Source: Hyphococcus flavus (GTDB lineage: Bacteria; Pseudomonadota; Alphaproteobacteria; Caulobacterales; Parvularculaceae). From it: 64,000 nucleotides of DNA. The position numbers and the translations under genes were made by a program. Each line of letters begins with the position of its first letter. Position 1 is the first letter of the stretch. The stretch spans positions 2,371,501 to 2,435,500 of the forward strand of contig NZ_CP118166.1 in NCBI RefSeq assembly GCF_028748065.1, in the 5' to 3' direction. Shown here piece after piece: positions 1 through 7,781 of this stretch. Below the pieces are notes generated by a model. That model saw only the letters and a list, made by a program, of their open reading frames with translations. It made no database searches and had not been told where the DNA came from.

Positions 1-201
1 TCGGATAAAGACTATAGAGCGGAAGTTGCTGAGGTTAATCGAGTTTGGGAGCAAAATGAGCAATCCCGTAAAGATAAATTAGCTGCGGCTGGTTTTGACG
101 TTGATGAGCGTGACACTGCCAATAAATCATACTTTGATGAGAAAACAGGACTGCGGTTGAGACCTATCTCAAAGCCGTCTGTATCAAGATTTAAATCATA
201 G
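1..201 (+). CDS. C-terminal end of an unrecognised protein
   Basis: An open frame enters from the left edge and stops at TAG 199-201, giving the last 66 residues. The piece is highly charged (many Lys, Asp, Glu and Arg) with an Arg/Ser/Lys-rich end, and has no motif I recognise. Codon use is AT-rich like the next kilobases, so it probably belongs to the same accessory element. A short inverted repeat (arms at 254-259 and 269-274) follows 50 bases later but has no T-run, so it is a weak terminator candidate. Real coding is likely because the frame is open from base 1, but the protein family is unknown. Confidence 0.45.
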   Translation, partial: SDKDYRAEVAEVNRVWEQNEQSRKDKLAAAGFDVDERDTANKSYFDEKTGLRLRPISKPSVSRFKS

Positions 202-326
202 CTCATTTAAATCATCTCAGGTCTACGTAGTTTTACTATTTGTCTTGGGCGATTTCTGAGAACATTTTTCAGAAGAGGTCTTCAAATATCATATTAAATG
301 GAACATTCGGGTAGGTAACTTAAAGG

Positions 327-342
327 CGCGAAATGTTTCGCG
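327..342. promoter_or_regulatory. Inverted repeat upstream of the AlpA-like gene, candidate operator
   Basis: CGCGAAA and TTTCGCG form perfect 7-base arms around a 2-base centre. It lies 70 bases before the ATG of the small HTH gene at 413. The tight symmetry fits a dimeric repressor site, which often controls excisionase-type genes in mobile elements. The binding protein is unknown, and it could also be a short RNA hairpin. Confidence 0.35.
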
Positions 343-412
343 AATTAGGTGAGTTTTCCTATGAAGTGACCTGTTCAACTATCCTGTGGATCCGGCGCGA
401 ACCCAAGGCAAC

Positions 413-646
413 ATGGAGATTGATAAGTTGAACCTAGCATCCGAATACCCATCGCTTTTGAATACAGAACAAGCAGCGCGTTATCTTGGCGTCTCTGCCT
501 CGTTTCTCGCCAAAGCGCGTGTGAATGGAAGTCCGTCAATTCCGTTTACGCGAATCGGTGTGGCCGTCCGCTACCGGAAATCCGATCTGGACGCATTCAT
601 TGACGAAAATATGAAAACAACCACCAGCGAGCCAAAGGCCGCATAA
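413..646 (+). CDS. AlpA/excisionase-type helix-turn-helix protein
   Basis: A 77-residue protein with the HTH_17/MerR-like layout of AlpA and excisionase proteins. It has a Leu-Asn-Thr-Glu-Gln-Ala-Ala helix, then a turn and the usual Tyr-Leu-Gly-Val-Ser, followed by a wing around Thr-Arg-Ile-Gly and Val-Arg-Tyr-Arg-Lys-Ser-Asp-Leu. Such proteins bind DNA to control excision or expression of prophages and integrated plasmids. The frame opens upstream at GTG 386, but ATG 413 is preceded by AAGG at good spacing and removes an unconvincing leader. It heads a run of small co-directional genes typical of a mobile element. Which role (excision or repression) it has cannot be told. Confidence 0.7.
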   Translation: MEIDKLNLASEYPSLLNTEQAARYLGVSASFLAKARVNGSPSIPFTRIGVAVRYRKSDLDAFIDENMKTTTSEPKAA

Positions 647-693
647 GAAAACGGCCCGCCGCGTGAACGGCAGGGCCAGAGGAAATTATCACA

Positions 694-870
694 ATGACTG
701 AGTTTAAGAATCCGCGACGCGGAAACAATACCCCTTTATCTGAAATCAGCCTCGCGGCTGCATTCAGGCTTCACTTAATTCGCGAGCGCTTCGGCATCGA
801 CAGCCCCACAGCGCGCGCCATCTGTGAAATTGCTTTCAGCGCCCTTGGCGATGGAGGGCGCTATGACTAA
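694..870 (+). CDS. Small hypothetical protein, 58 aa
   Basis: A short gene that starts at ATG 694 behind AGAGGAAA and ends at TAA 868-870. Its stop overlaps the next start (ATG 863) by 8 bases, so the two are likely translated together. The product begins with a basic patch, then a predicted helix rich in Ala, Leu and Arg, and contains one Cys. I recognise no family. It is supported by its ribosome-binding site, the overlap and its place in a row of mobile-element genes. Confidence 0.5.
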   Translation: MTEFKNPRRGNNTPLSEISLAAAFRLHLIRERFGIDSPTARAICEIAFSALGDGGRYD

Positions 871-1096
871 GCCCACCACCGCACAACGAAACCCGATCCG
901 CGCCATTCGGCGTCATTGTCTCAACTGTTCTGGTGGGAGCCCTATCGCGGTTAAAGAATGCCCGTCCGCAACCTGCGCCCTCTGGGCTTTCAGGATGGGC
1001 GAAAACCCGTACCGCGCCCCAGCCACCAAAAAACAAAAAGCGCAAGCCCTGAAAAATCTCAGCGCAGCGCGGGCGGCGCGCAATGCCGTCACATAA
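863..1096 (+). CDS. Small Cys-rich (zinc-binding type) mobile-element protein
   Basis: A 77-residue basic protein with a CxxC pair (His-Cys-Leu-Asn-Cys) followed about 12 residues later by Cys-x5-Cys, then Leu-Trp-x-Phe-Arg-x-Gly-x-Asn-Pro. This pattern is common in short phage and plasmid proteins of unknown role, and the four cysteines probably hold a zinc ion. ATG 863 is preferred over an upstream start in the same frame because it overlaps the end of the preceding small gene. The tail is Lys/Ala/Arg-rich. It overlaps the next gene by 14 bases, which supports one transcript. Nucleic-acid binding is likely but unproven. Confidence 0.55.
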   Translation: MTKPTTAQRNPIRAIRRHCLNCSGGSPIAVKECPSATCALWAFRMGENPYRAPATKKQKAQALKNLSAARAARNAVT

Positions 1097-1511
1097 CAAA
1101 ACTGGCCGATCAAAAAAGCTTGGCCAATTTGTTCCCATAACCAACCCAATGGCGAAATCCGCGGCATGGCGCTCCCTAAGCGGTGGGGCTGTGAAGGTCT
1201 ATGTCGAGTTGCACTCCCGATATAACGGGAGAAATAACGGCGACCTAAGCCTATCTTATGCTGATGCTGCAGCTCTTTTACAGCTAGGGAAATCCACCAT
1301 CAAACGTGCCTTCGACGAACTCACCGAGAAAGGGTTTATTATCCCTATGCGCAAAGGGCATTTTTACGGACGCCGCGCCGCAACCTGGGCTGTCACGGAT
1401 CGATCAATTGACCTTCCTAAGCACGCCATGGCGACAAATGCATGGAGAGAATGGAAACCGGCATCGCAAAAATTAATATCCGGTACCGAGGCGGAACGCA
1501 AAGCCGCATAG
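1083..1511 (+). CDS. Helix-turn-helix protein of replication-initiator type
   Basis: A 142-residue protein. Its middle (about residues 30-95) reads as a winged helix: Trp-Arg-Ser-Leu-Ser, a Tyr-Val-Glu-Leu-His helix, then 'KSTIKRAFDELTEKGFI' as recognition helix and start of the wing. Similar proteins sit next to AlpA-like and Cys-rich genes in alphaproteobacterial mobile elements, where they are called replication or helix-turn-helix proteins. It overlaps the preceding gene by 14 bases and is the last of the four-gene run. Whether it starts replication or only binds DNA is not shown; no initiator catalytic motif is visible. Confidence 0.55.
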   Translation: MPSHNKTGRSKKLGQFVPITNPMAKSAAWRSLSGGAVKVYVELHSRYNGRNNGDLSLSYADAAALLQLGKSTIKRAFDELTEKGFIIPMRKGHFYGRRAATWAVTDRSIDLPKHAMATNAWREWKPASQKLISGTEAERKAA

Positions 1512-1660
1512 CGTTCCATTTGAGGACTGAAAAAATGAATCGCTGCGGCTTTGGTTCCGCTGGGGTACTCGTCGGCGCCAGTTTCCGGATTTTTGCGTAC
1601 CGTTTGAGGACTACCTATAGAGTCTACCATACGCTGCGGCGTTCTTTGGGGCCTGACAAA
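1512..1660. repeat. Imperfect tandem repeat of about 90 bp
   Basis: CGTTCCATTTGAGGACT at 1512 recurs as CGTACCGTTTGAGGACT at 1596, and CGCTGCGGC at 1541 recurs at 1632. TTTGG-type ends follow both. The two units are about 84-91 bases apart, so this looks like a diverged tandem duplication. A frame continues through part of it but its product has no recognisable features, so I do not call a gene. The rest of the gap up to 1986 holds a GC-rich patch (about 1672-1725) and a poly-G run near 1750, with no supported gene. Confidence 0.45.
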
Positions 1661-1986
1661 ATCGGAGCGTAAGGCGCGCGGCGCGGGGGCCATCCCAGAG
1701 CCCGAGCGCCAGCGCGCCGCCTCAGATGCGGAATGTTATTCCTAATCGGGGGGGGGAGAGCGTGAGCATATACGCCGCACAATAGCCACCGCACCGGCGA
1801 TCACTCACAATATTTCGTATCTGCAATTCAAATTTTGGGGGGATGATCGTTTTTTGATCTTGTTCGACGTTGACCGGACGAAACTCCACGAATGAGCTAA
1901 ACGCTCTCAAAAAGCTTGCGCATCAGCAAAGCACTCTTTTATCGAGCGGGAAAATTCAGGTTAATCACTTGATTTCGAGAATATAA

Positions 1987-2571
1987 ATGGGCGGATGGGG
2001 AAGCGGTGGCGGACGTAACGCCACAAAACTGACTTCTTTGCGCAGGATCGACCTAGCCGATTTGCGGCGGCTCAACATGCTGCGTGAGATTGGCCCGCGC
2101 CTGTTTTACTGGTCACGCAATGGCGAGCGCGTCGCCTCGGTCGGAGTTGAATACCGGCGATCCTGCCTCGTGCTCGATTATCGGGTGAGAAATAGAGGCG
2201 AGGATTGGGTGCATATTCGTGAGGAAATCCCCCTCGCGCGTACAGAACAAAAATTTGGCGGAGAACGGCTGTGGTTGGTTTGTCTGACATGCCGCTGCCG
2301 CTGCCGGACTATATTCGCAGGCGATTATTTCCGCTGCCGGAAATGTTACCGGGCCACCTATCCCAGCCAATATGAGGATGCCGACAGTCGGCTCATTTCG
2401 CGCGCTGAGGACGTACGCATCAAGCTGGGCGCCTCCGGAAGTATGGATGAGCCCTTCCCCAGAAAACCAAAATGGATGCGATGGAAAACCTACCACCGCC
2501 TCTCACGCAAGGATGAAATCGCGAGCGAGAGATTTTGGAATATGCTGGGCGAGCTGGATGAGCGGTTTTAG
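1987..2571 (+). CDS. Zinc-ribbon mobile-element protein (MGGWGSGxG type)
   Basis: A 194-residue protein of a widespread uncharacterised family recognised by its Gly-rich start, Met-Gly-Gly-Trp-Gly-Ser-Gly-Gly-Gly. The centre has a zinc ribbon: Cys-Leu-Thr-Cys-Arg-Cys-Arg-Cys near residues 97-105, and Cys-x2-Cys within 'FRCRKCYRATY' about 15 residues on. The end carries the typical Lys-Pro-Lys-Trp-Met-Arg-Trp-x-Thr-Tyr-x-Arg-Leu. The family is found in integrated plasmids and prophage-like regions of proteobacteria, and its role is unknown. It stands alone after a 475-base gap. Confidence 0.65.
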   Translation: MGGWGSGGGRNATKLTSLRRIDLADLRRLNMLREIGPRLFYWSRNGERVASVGVEYRRSCLVLDYRVRNRGEDWVHIREEIPLARTEQKFGGERLWLVCLTCRCRCRTIFAGDYFRCRKCYRATYPSQYEDADSRLISRAEDVRIKLGASGSMDEPFPRKPKWMRWKTYHRLSRKDEIASERFWNMLGELDERF

Positions 2572-2674
2572 AGCACCATAAAAAAACACGGAACATCATA
2601 TTTGTTGAAAACATGTGAGGCAATGTGGATCAATTTGCCCGCAATTATCGCAACAACCACAGCTTATCATCTCC

Positions 2675-3460
2675 TTAGACCATTTTACCTTCAACCAGAG
2701 GCGATTGTGGCAGAAAATGCATTAGAGGAGAGACACGCGAAGCATTGTAAATCAAGGTTTTTGGAAACTGAGTAAGAATTGCTTCAAGAAAAATTAAATC
2801 GCGATTTCTTGCATGCGCGCCCTGCTGATATCCAGGAAGATAGTGCCGCTTATCAACTTTGCCCTTTACACGTTCAGGGTACTCGTAGGAGTAGCGTCGA
2901 GTCTTATCGACATACAAGTCTGCCCCTATGAGGTGAATTTCTTTAAAACCAAGTACGGCTGCCGCTGCGAGCGTCCTGAAACCTTCAGAAGGTAATGGCC
3001 TACCCATCATTTCCCGCCCAAGAACGGGATTCAACGCGATGATCGCATAATGATCGGAAGCGGGTGTGAATAGCTGATTGTAGAGAGCGATCTTTTCCAA
3101 GTCTTGGTCTTCACGACGGAAAATGAACGGTGTGAAAAAGGCGTCAATTTGGTAGCCCTTCACTTCAATAGCGTTCTGCAATTCGTCGTAAAATACGTCT
3201 TGGTCAATGCATCCAAAATAGCCGTCGATCTTTTTACCAAAGTGAGGGTCCGACTCAAAGAAAAACGTATTCATCCGGAACGTAACGCCGCGACCGATGA
3301 CAAAATCCGGATTGATCTCAAGACTGGTTGGGCCCGGGCAAATGATAAAGCATGGCTCGTCACGGCGAGCGTGAAGGCTCGCCGAGACAGGATCAGCCTC
3401 TATACTAAACTGGCTATACAATTTACTGGGAAACAAGTCGGGTGCTGTAATCTTGCGCAT
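2675..3460 (-). CDS. GT42 (CstI/CstII-like) sialyltransferase-family protein
   Basis: A 261-residue protein that reads like the Campylobacter CstI/CstII sialyltransferases. It has a nucleotide-binding Gly-Pro-Thr-Ser-Leu loop (about 43-47), then 'RMNTFFFE' (62-69) followed closely by Gly-Lys-Lys-Ile. The block 'GFRTLAAAAVLGFKEIHLIG' falls near 160-179. A His (206) in Ala-His-Ala-Arg-Asn-Arg-Asp sits at the place of the CstII general base His188. The family moves CMP-sialic acid-like sugars onto glycans. No CMP-sialic acid synthesis genes are in the window, so donor and acceptor are unknown. It is transcribed away from the neighbouring GT4 gene and is AT-rich, suggesting transfer. Confidence 0.65.
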   Translation of the reverse strand: MRKITAPDLFPSKLYSQFSIEADPVSASLHARRDEPCFIICPGPTSLEINPDFVIGRGVTFRMNTFFFESDPHFGKKIDGYFGCIDQDVFYDELQNAIEVKGYQIDAFFTPFIFRREDQDLEKIALYNQLFTPASDHYAIIALNPVLGREMMGRPLPSEGFRTLAAAAVLGFKEIHLIGADLYVDKTRRYSYEYPERVKGKVDKRHYLPGYQQGAHARNRDLIFLEAILTQFPKTLIYNASRVSPLMHFLPQSPLVEGKMV

Positions 3461-3803
3461 TGATGTTTTTTCAGTCCATATTTTTAAAGCCGTTCGCTGG
3501 ATTATGAGGCGGTGGCAATGAAGGAGTAGCGAACATTACAGACGGCCACGGTTCGTTTTTGAACAAAATATTCCCCGATGGGGACGTGGGGCAACCCTTG
3601 TCCCTAATCAATTTGATGCTGCGCTAGGAAATCTGATAGTGACTCAGAGATATGATGTGCAATTTTACATCAATAGTCTATGGTCGAATCCTTTTGTGCG
3701 CTTTGTAGTCGCGTTAGCGTTTCGGTCTCTTCAAGGTGCCGCATAACTAAGGTGACAGAAAAGGGTGTGATCCAACATCCATCAATACACCCACTAGAAG
3801 ACC
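3461..3803. other. AT-rich divergent intergenic region
   Basis: This gap separates the divergently transcribed GT42-like and GT4 genes, so it should hold both promoters. I see no clear -35/-10 pair, repeat or small gene that I can support. Confidence 0.4.
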
Positions 3804-5096
3804 ATGATGAATAACGAAGACGAGAAAACTCAATCGCATGATGCCGAATCCTATCACCGGGATCTCGGTTCAGCACGATGCCGAATACAAGAATTAGAAC
3901 AAAGAATTCGAAATATAACTAAAGAACGGGATGCTTTACGCAATTCGACTTCATTCAGAATTGGTCAGACACTGATGAAACCGCTTGCCGTGATCCGGCA
4001 AGCCTTATTTGTTAGAAAGCCGGTTGAGAAACAGCCAGTAGAGGTCAAGCCTCCCCCCCAGAAGAGAGCCGGGACAATAGATGTCTTGGTCCTTTGTCAC
4101 GATAACTCCAAGTTATCTGGAGCTCCGGTGCCGGCAATAAGCTACTTTCGTGAGATGAAGCTACGGAATGAATCGGTACGTTTGATCGTGTTGAAGGAGT
4201 GGGAACCATCTTTAGATACCGTAAAGCCCTTTCCACCTGCGAAGAGGGTTATCGTTAATTCAATCGCTTCGTTGCAGTGGAAGGCTGTACGCGTATTGTT
4301 AGAATCCAATTGCGATAATGTTGCGTTATATTTGCATGAAACCGCTTGGACAATTCAAAAATTTGAAAAACAGTGCCCAGAAGGAATGGCAACATTGCGG
4401 AGGATTGCAGCAAGGCTGCATGTATTAGCTGTGTCCAAAGCACAAAAGGAGTACCTCGAAAACCTACTCCCTGTACGCCGGACAACTATAGTCCGAAACA
4501 TAACACCAAACGCAAATCTTGACCCTTGCCAAGTTCGCCCTAGTGGCTTGGTTGATATAAATCCATCAATCATCATGGTTGGAACCATTCAGGCTCGCAA
4601 GGGTGCTAAATTGTTTTCTGAAATTGCAGACATGGCAAAGAAGCGCGGCTATATATGGCGCTTCAAGTGGGTAGGGCACGAAATAGAACCCAATCTCTAT
4701 CTTTCTCCGAATGTCGATTGGTTGGGTGTTTGCACAGGCGAGGCTCTGACTTCCATATACAAAGAGGCCTCGCTTTTTTTACTTTCCTCGGTAGATGATC
4801 CGCTTCCATTAGCGGTCCATGAAGCAATGAGTTACGGCGTTAACGTCGTTTGCTATCGAGGCGTGGGAACAGCTGAAGTCATAGGGGAATTACCAAGCTC
4901 CTTCATCTTTGATAATTACACGGTGGATGAAGCTATTGAGGCAATCAAGAAGGCACTGGCCACCTCGTATAGCGGAATCGATGTCTTTAACACCGTCAAA
5001 CCTTTTATTGACCAGAAGCTTTTTGCAGATGTCGTTAATAAAGCCATTGGGCACGTGCCCAGTTCCAATCATGACGGAGAAAATAAAATCTGTTAA
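3804..5096 (+). CDS. GT4-family glycosyltransferase with N-terminal coiled coil
   Basis: A 430-residue GT-B fold enzyme. Residues 23-48 form a coiled coil, followed by Ser-Thr-Ser-Phe-Arg-Ile-Gly and a Pro-Leu stretch, a start often seen in multi-sugar transferases. The catalytic part begins near residue 90. The C-terminal domain has Val-Gly-Thr-Ile-Gln-Ala-Arg-Lys-Gly (259-267) for the nucleotide sugar. The usual E-x7-E pair appears as Asp332-x7-Glu340, a conservative change. It probably adds sugar to a surface glycan or protein; the substrate is unknown. Its stop overlaps the stop of the convergent LRR gene by 3 bases. ATG 3804 and ATG 3807 are both possible starts. Confidence 0.75.
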   Translation: MMNNEDEKTQSHDAESYHRDLGSARCRIQELEQRIRNITKERDALRNSTSFRIGQTLMKPLAVIRQALFVRKPVEKQPVEVKPPPQKRAGTIDVLVLCHDNSKLSGAPVPAISYFREMKLRNESVRLIVLKEWEPSLDTVKPFPPAKRVIVNSIASLQWKAVRVLLESNCDNVALYLHETAWTIQKFEKQCPEGMATLRRIAARLHVLAVSKAQKEYLENLLPVRRTTIVRNITPNANLDPCQVRPSGLVDINPSIIMVGTIQARKGAKLFSEIADMAKKRGYIWRFKWVGHEIEPNLYLSPNVDWLGVCTGEALTSIYKEASLFLLSSVDDPLPLAVHEAMSYGVNVVCYRGVGTAEVIGELPSSFIFDNYTVDEAIEAIKKALATSYSGIDVFNTVKPFIDQKLFADVVNKAIGHVPSSNHDGENKIC

Positions 5097-6349
5097 TCGT
5101 TTTGCCGATCAAAACTTATACTGTCGCCGAACAAATGGCGCGATGCCATAGGTATAGTGGATAAATCAAGTTGAGGATTTTTGGTTGCGTCGATGCGGCG
5201 TAATTTTGGAAGCTCGTGAAGCCGATGTGGCAAAGCTTTCAGTGCTGTCATTCGAATTCCGAGTTCTCTCAAATTTTGAAACCCATACGAAATCGCATCG
5301 ATGTTCGTTATTGGATTAGCGCTAATCGTCAATATTTCAAGTTTTGGAAGCTCTGCTAAACTTGCATCAAGTTGCGTCAATAAATTTCTATAAAATGTAA
5401 CCCCGCGGAGTGATGTCATCTCTCTCATCCATGGGGGCACACTAGAAATTGTGTTCTTTGCCAAGTTTAGAGTGTGGAGCTGTTCTAATCCTGATATGAC
5501 AGAGGGTATTTCTTTGAGTGAGCACGCTGCTGCAACCAACTGTTGTAAGTCGTTCAAACGACGCAGCTCAGTAAAATCGTATATAGGGTTTCCAGTGATG
5601 TTTAATTTGGCAATTGACGGCGGGAGGTTTTCCGGCAGATCGGTGAGCCCCGCATTTTCAATTGACAAACTTTCCAAGCGCCTCAAAGAGCTAACCAAAC
5701 CGAAGACTTTACTAACATGTTGTGGGGTAAGGCCCTCAAGTAAGCTTCTTGGGTAAGCTCTGCCATCGGTAAACGAAAGAGAGCGACAATAGCCAAGGTG
5801 GTCACATTCAATTCTGGGCGGCTTCGATAGAAGCTGGCACAAGTCATCAATTTCTTGTTCCACGCGAATGGAATTCAAATTCCCGCTGACATGCTGAATT
5901 ACAGAGTCTTTTGTTGTTGCTACTAATTCATTCGTTACCAGTTTATCGAACCATTCGCTAAAATGGACCTCCCATTGACCACGAAGAGGCGTGTCAACCA
6001 GAAGTGGCGTATGTGTAGCGCATCCCCTAGCCCGAAGCATCGAGACCGCTTCGTTAGCAACTGGATGATCTGATGCATTCGGGACTCGATAATCGCCCGT
6101 AACGCAAACAGCAAATCGCGTCTTATTAGCTTTTCTATCGCGTAGCCATTCTTCCACATTTGAAGGCATGCGTTCTTCATTCACAATGGGGAAGACAATC
6201 AACTCAATATCGACATCCCTGTGATCATCGGTGCACTCGAACGACACTTCAGTGATCGATACCTGGTCAATATTTGACCGTCGGCTAGCGATATTGAAAA
6301 TCAGCCTACTACTGCGATTGTCCCAATGTCTAAATCTTATAGAAATCAT
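5093..6349 (-). CDS. Leucine-rich-repeat protein
   Basis: A 418-residue protein without signal peptide or membrane segment. From about residue 225 to 405 it has some seven repeats of the LxxLxLxxNxL type, with phrases such as 'LNITGNPI', 'LNLAKNTISSVPP' and 'LTISANPITNID'. This forms a curved surface that usually binds protein. The N-terminal 200 residues are a separate domain that I do not recognise, alternating predicted strands and helices. Its ATG overlaps the stop of the aminotransferase gene by 4 bases (ATGA), so the two are probably translated together. That coupling suggests it works with, or is controlled by, the glycan pathway. Its exact role is unknown. Confidence 0.7.
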   Translation of the reverse strand: MISIRFRHWDNRSSRLIFNIASRRSNIDQVSITEVSFECTDDHRDVDIELIVFPIVNEERMPSNVEEWLRDRKANKTRFAVCVTGDYRVPNASDHPVANEAVSMLRARGCATHTPLLVDTPLRGQWEVHFSEWFDKLVTNELVATTKDSVIQHVSGNLNSIRVEQEIDDLCQLLSKPPRIECDHLGYCRSLSFTDGRAYPRSLLEGLTPQHVSKVFGLVSSLRRLESLSIENAGLTDLPENLPPSIAKLNITGNPIYDFTELRRLNDLQQLVAAACSLKEIPSVISGLEQLHTLNLAKNTISSVPPWMREMTSLRGVTFYRNLLTQLDASLAELPKLEILTISANPITNIDAISYGFQNLRELGIRMTALKALPHRLHELPKLRRIDATKNPQLDLSTIPMASRHLFGDSISFDRQND

Positions 6350-7554
6350 CGCCGTACATCGGCTCCTGAAGACATGTTTTCAGAGATTATTTGCGTGAGG
6401 GCATAAATGACATCATCAACATCATCTTGAGTCATGGAAGAGGAAAGAGGGAGAGAAATGATCTGCTCAGATAGTTTTCGCGCTATGGGCAAAGAGTCTG
6501 GGCTCATGCCCAGTGTGCCTTGATAAAATGGTTGTAGGTGTGTTGATTGGAAATGAACGCCGCTGCCAATGTTGTTTTTTCTGAGCGCGAGAATCATCTC
6601 GTCACGTGTAATGCCTAACGCATCACAGTCCATTCGTACGATATATAGATTATATGCAGATTTTCGATCATCGCGCTGAATTAGCGGCTCAACTCCTTTG
6701 ATACCTTTCAGCTTATGGTCATAAACAGCAGCGAGTTTGCGACGTACCTCGATGCAATGCGGAAGCCTACGAAGTTGATGTATGCCGATTGATGCAAGAA
6801 TATCCGGCATACCATACTTGAGTCCTGGCTCGACAAGGCGCCAGTGCAATTCGCCCGTACAATATCGGCGCCAAGAATCATTAACTACGCCATGCTGACT
6901 TAATATACGGACGCGATCAGCGTAGCGTGAATCACTTGTCGTAAACATTCCACCTTCCCCACAAGTGATATTTTTCGTGGCATGAAAGCTAAAGCAGCAA
7001 TTTCGCCCTTTGCCGCCAATCATTTCGCCTTTGTAATCTGCTCCAAGTGCGTGGGCGGAATCTTCGATAATCGGTATGCCGTGCTTTAAAGAAATCTGTA
7101 TCAATTCGTCCATGTCACATGGCTGTCCCGCCATATGTACAGGAATGATCGCTTTGGTACGTTTTGAAATTTTTTGCTCTACTTGTTCAATATCTAGGTT
7201 CAGCGTATCCGGATCTATATCTGCGAAGATTGGGCGGGCACCTGAGTGCCAAATCATATTTGATGTTGCGGGCCAGCTAATTGGCGTAGTAATTACCTCA
7301 TCCTCTCTATTGCCACTCTCGCCGATACCCAACGCAAGCATCGACAGATGAAGCGCAGCTGTACAGGAGCTAAGCGCCACGGCGTATTCAGAACCGAGTA
7401 GGTCGCAAATAGCAGATTCAAACTCGCTGGATCTTGGGCCTGTTGCTAGCCAACCACTGCGTAAACAACGTACAACTTCCTCTATCTCTTCCTCGCCTAT
7501 TTGAGGCGATGTAAGAGGCAAAAAGGTATTTCGCCGTGCTGAAATTTCTTTCAT
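6346..7554 (-). CDS. DegT/DnrJ/EryC1-family sugar aminotransferase
   Basis: A 402-residue PLP enzyme of the DegT/DnrJ/EryC1/StrS family. The family signature is clear: 'SGWLATGP' near 33, 'SSCTAALHLSMLALGIG' near 62 for the cofactor phosphate, and 'EDSAHALGA' at 164-172 with the PLP-contacting Asp. 'SFHATKNITCGEGGMF' carries Lys194, which forms the Schiff base. Such enzymes put an amino group on 4-keto or 3-keto NDP-sugars used for LPS, capsule or flagellin glycans. No dehydratase or acetyltransferase lies beside it, so the sugar is unknown. It starts a two-gene operon with the LRR gene and is AT-rich. Confidence 0.85.
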   Translation of the reverse strand: MKEISARRNTFLPLTSPQIGEEEIEEVVRCLRSGWLATGPRSSEFESAICDLLGSEYAVALSSCTAALHLSMLALGIGESGNREDEVITTPISWPATSNMIWHSGARPIFADIDPDTLNLDIEQVEQKISKRTKAIIPVHMAGQPCDMDELIQISLKHGIPIIEDSAHALGADYKGEMIGGKGRNCCFSFHATKNITCGEGGMFTTSDSRYADRVRILSQHGVVNDSWRRYCTGELHWRLVEPGLKYGMPDILASIGIHQLRRLPHCIEVRRKLAAVYDHKLKGIKGVEPLIQRDDRKSAYNLYIVRMDCDALGITRDEMILALRKNNIGSGVHFQSTHLQPFYQGTLGMSPDSLPIARKLSEQIISLPLSSSMTQDDVDDVIYALTQIISENMSSGADVRR

Positions 7555-7710
7555 CTAACTATGCACCTTAAACGCCGAGCACATCAGCAGCACTCAACTC
7601 ACGCTCCTCAATTAGGACGAGTGCATGAACCATCATCCATCTCTCCAATAAAACAGTTCCCCGCCAGAAAGCTGCGAATTAAGCTGTAAAGTGTCAATTC
7701 GTTTTGAGTA

Positions 7711-7740
7711 TTGACTCTGTCGTTCTCTTTTTGTTCTAAT
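7711..7740 (+). promoter_or_regulatory. Promoter with overlapping LexA (SOS) box
   Basis: GTTC (7722-7725), seven bases and GTTC (7733-7736) match the alphaproteobacterial LexA site GTTC-N7-GTTC exactly. A -35-like TTGACT at 7711 and a -10-like TCTAAT at 7735 with an 18-base spacer place the box inside the promoter, 45 bases before the GTG start of the Y-family polymerase gene. LexA bound here would block RNA polymerase until DNA damage. Confidence 0.75.
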
Positions 7741-7781
7741 CAGCCCCCGAGCCATATGGCCCGGCTGTATGGGGACGGCCA

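Noticed and set aside
2675-7554. A complete capsule or O-antigen cluster
   Set aside because: Only two transferases and one aminotransferase are present; no flippase, polymerase or dehydratase genes are seen.
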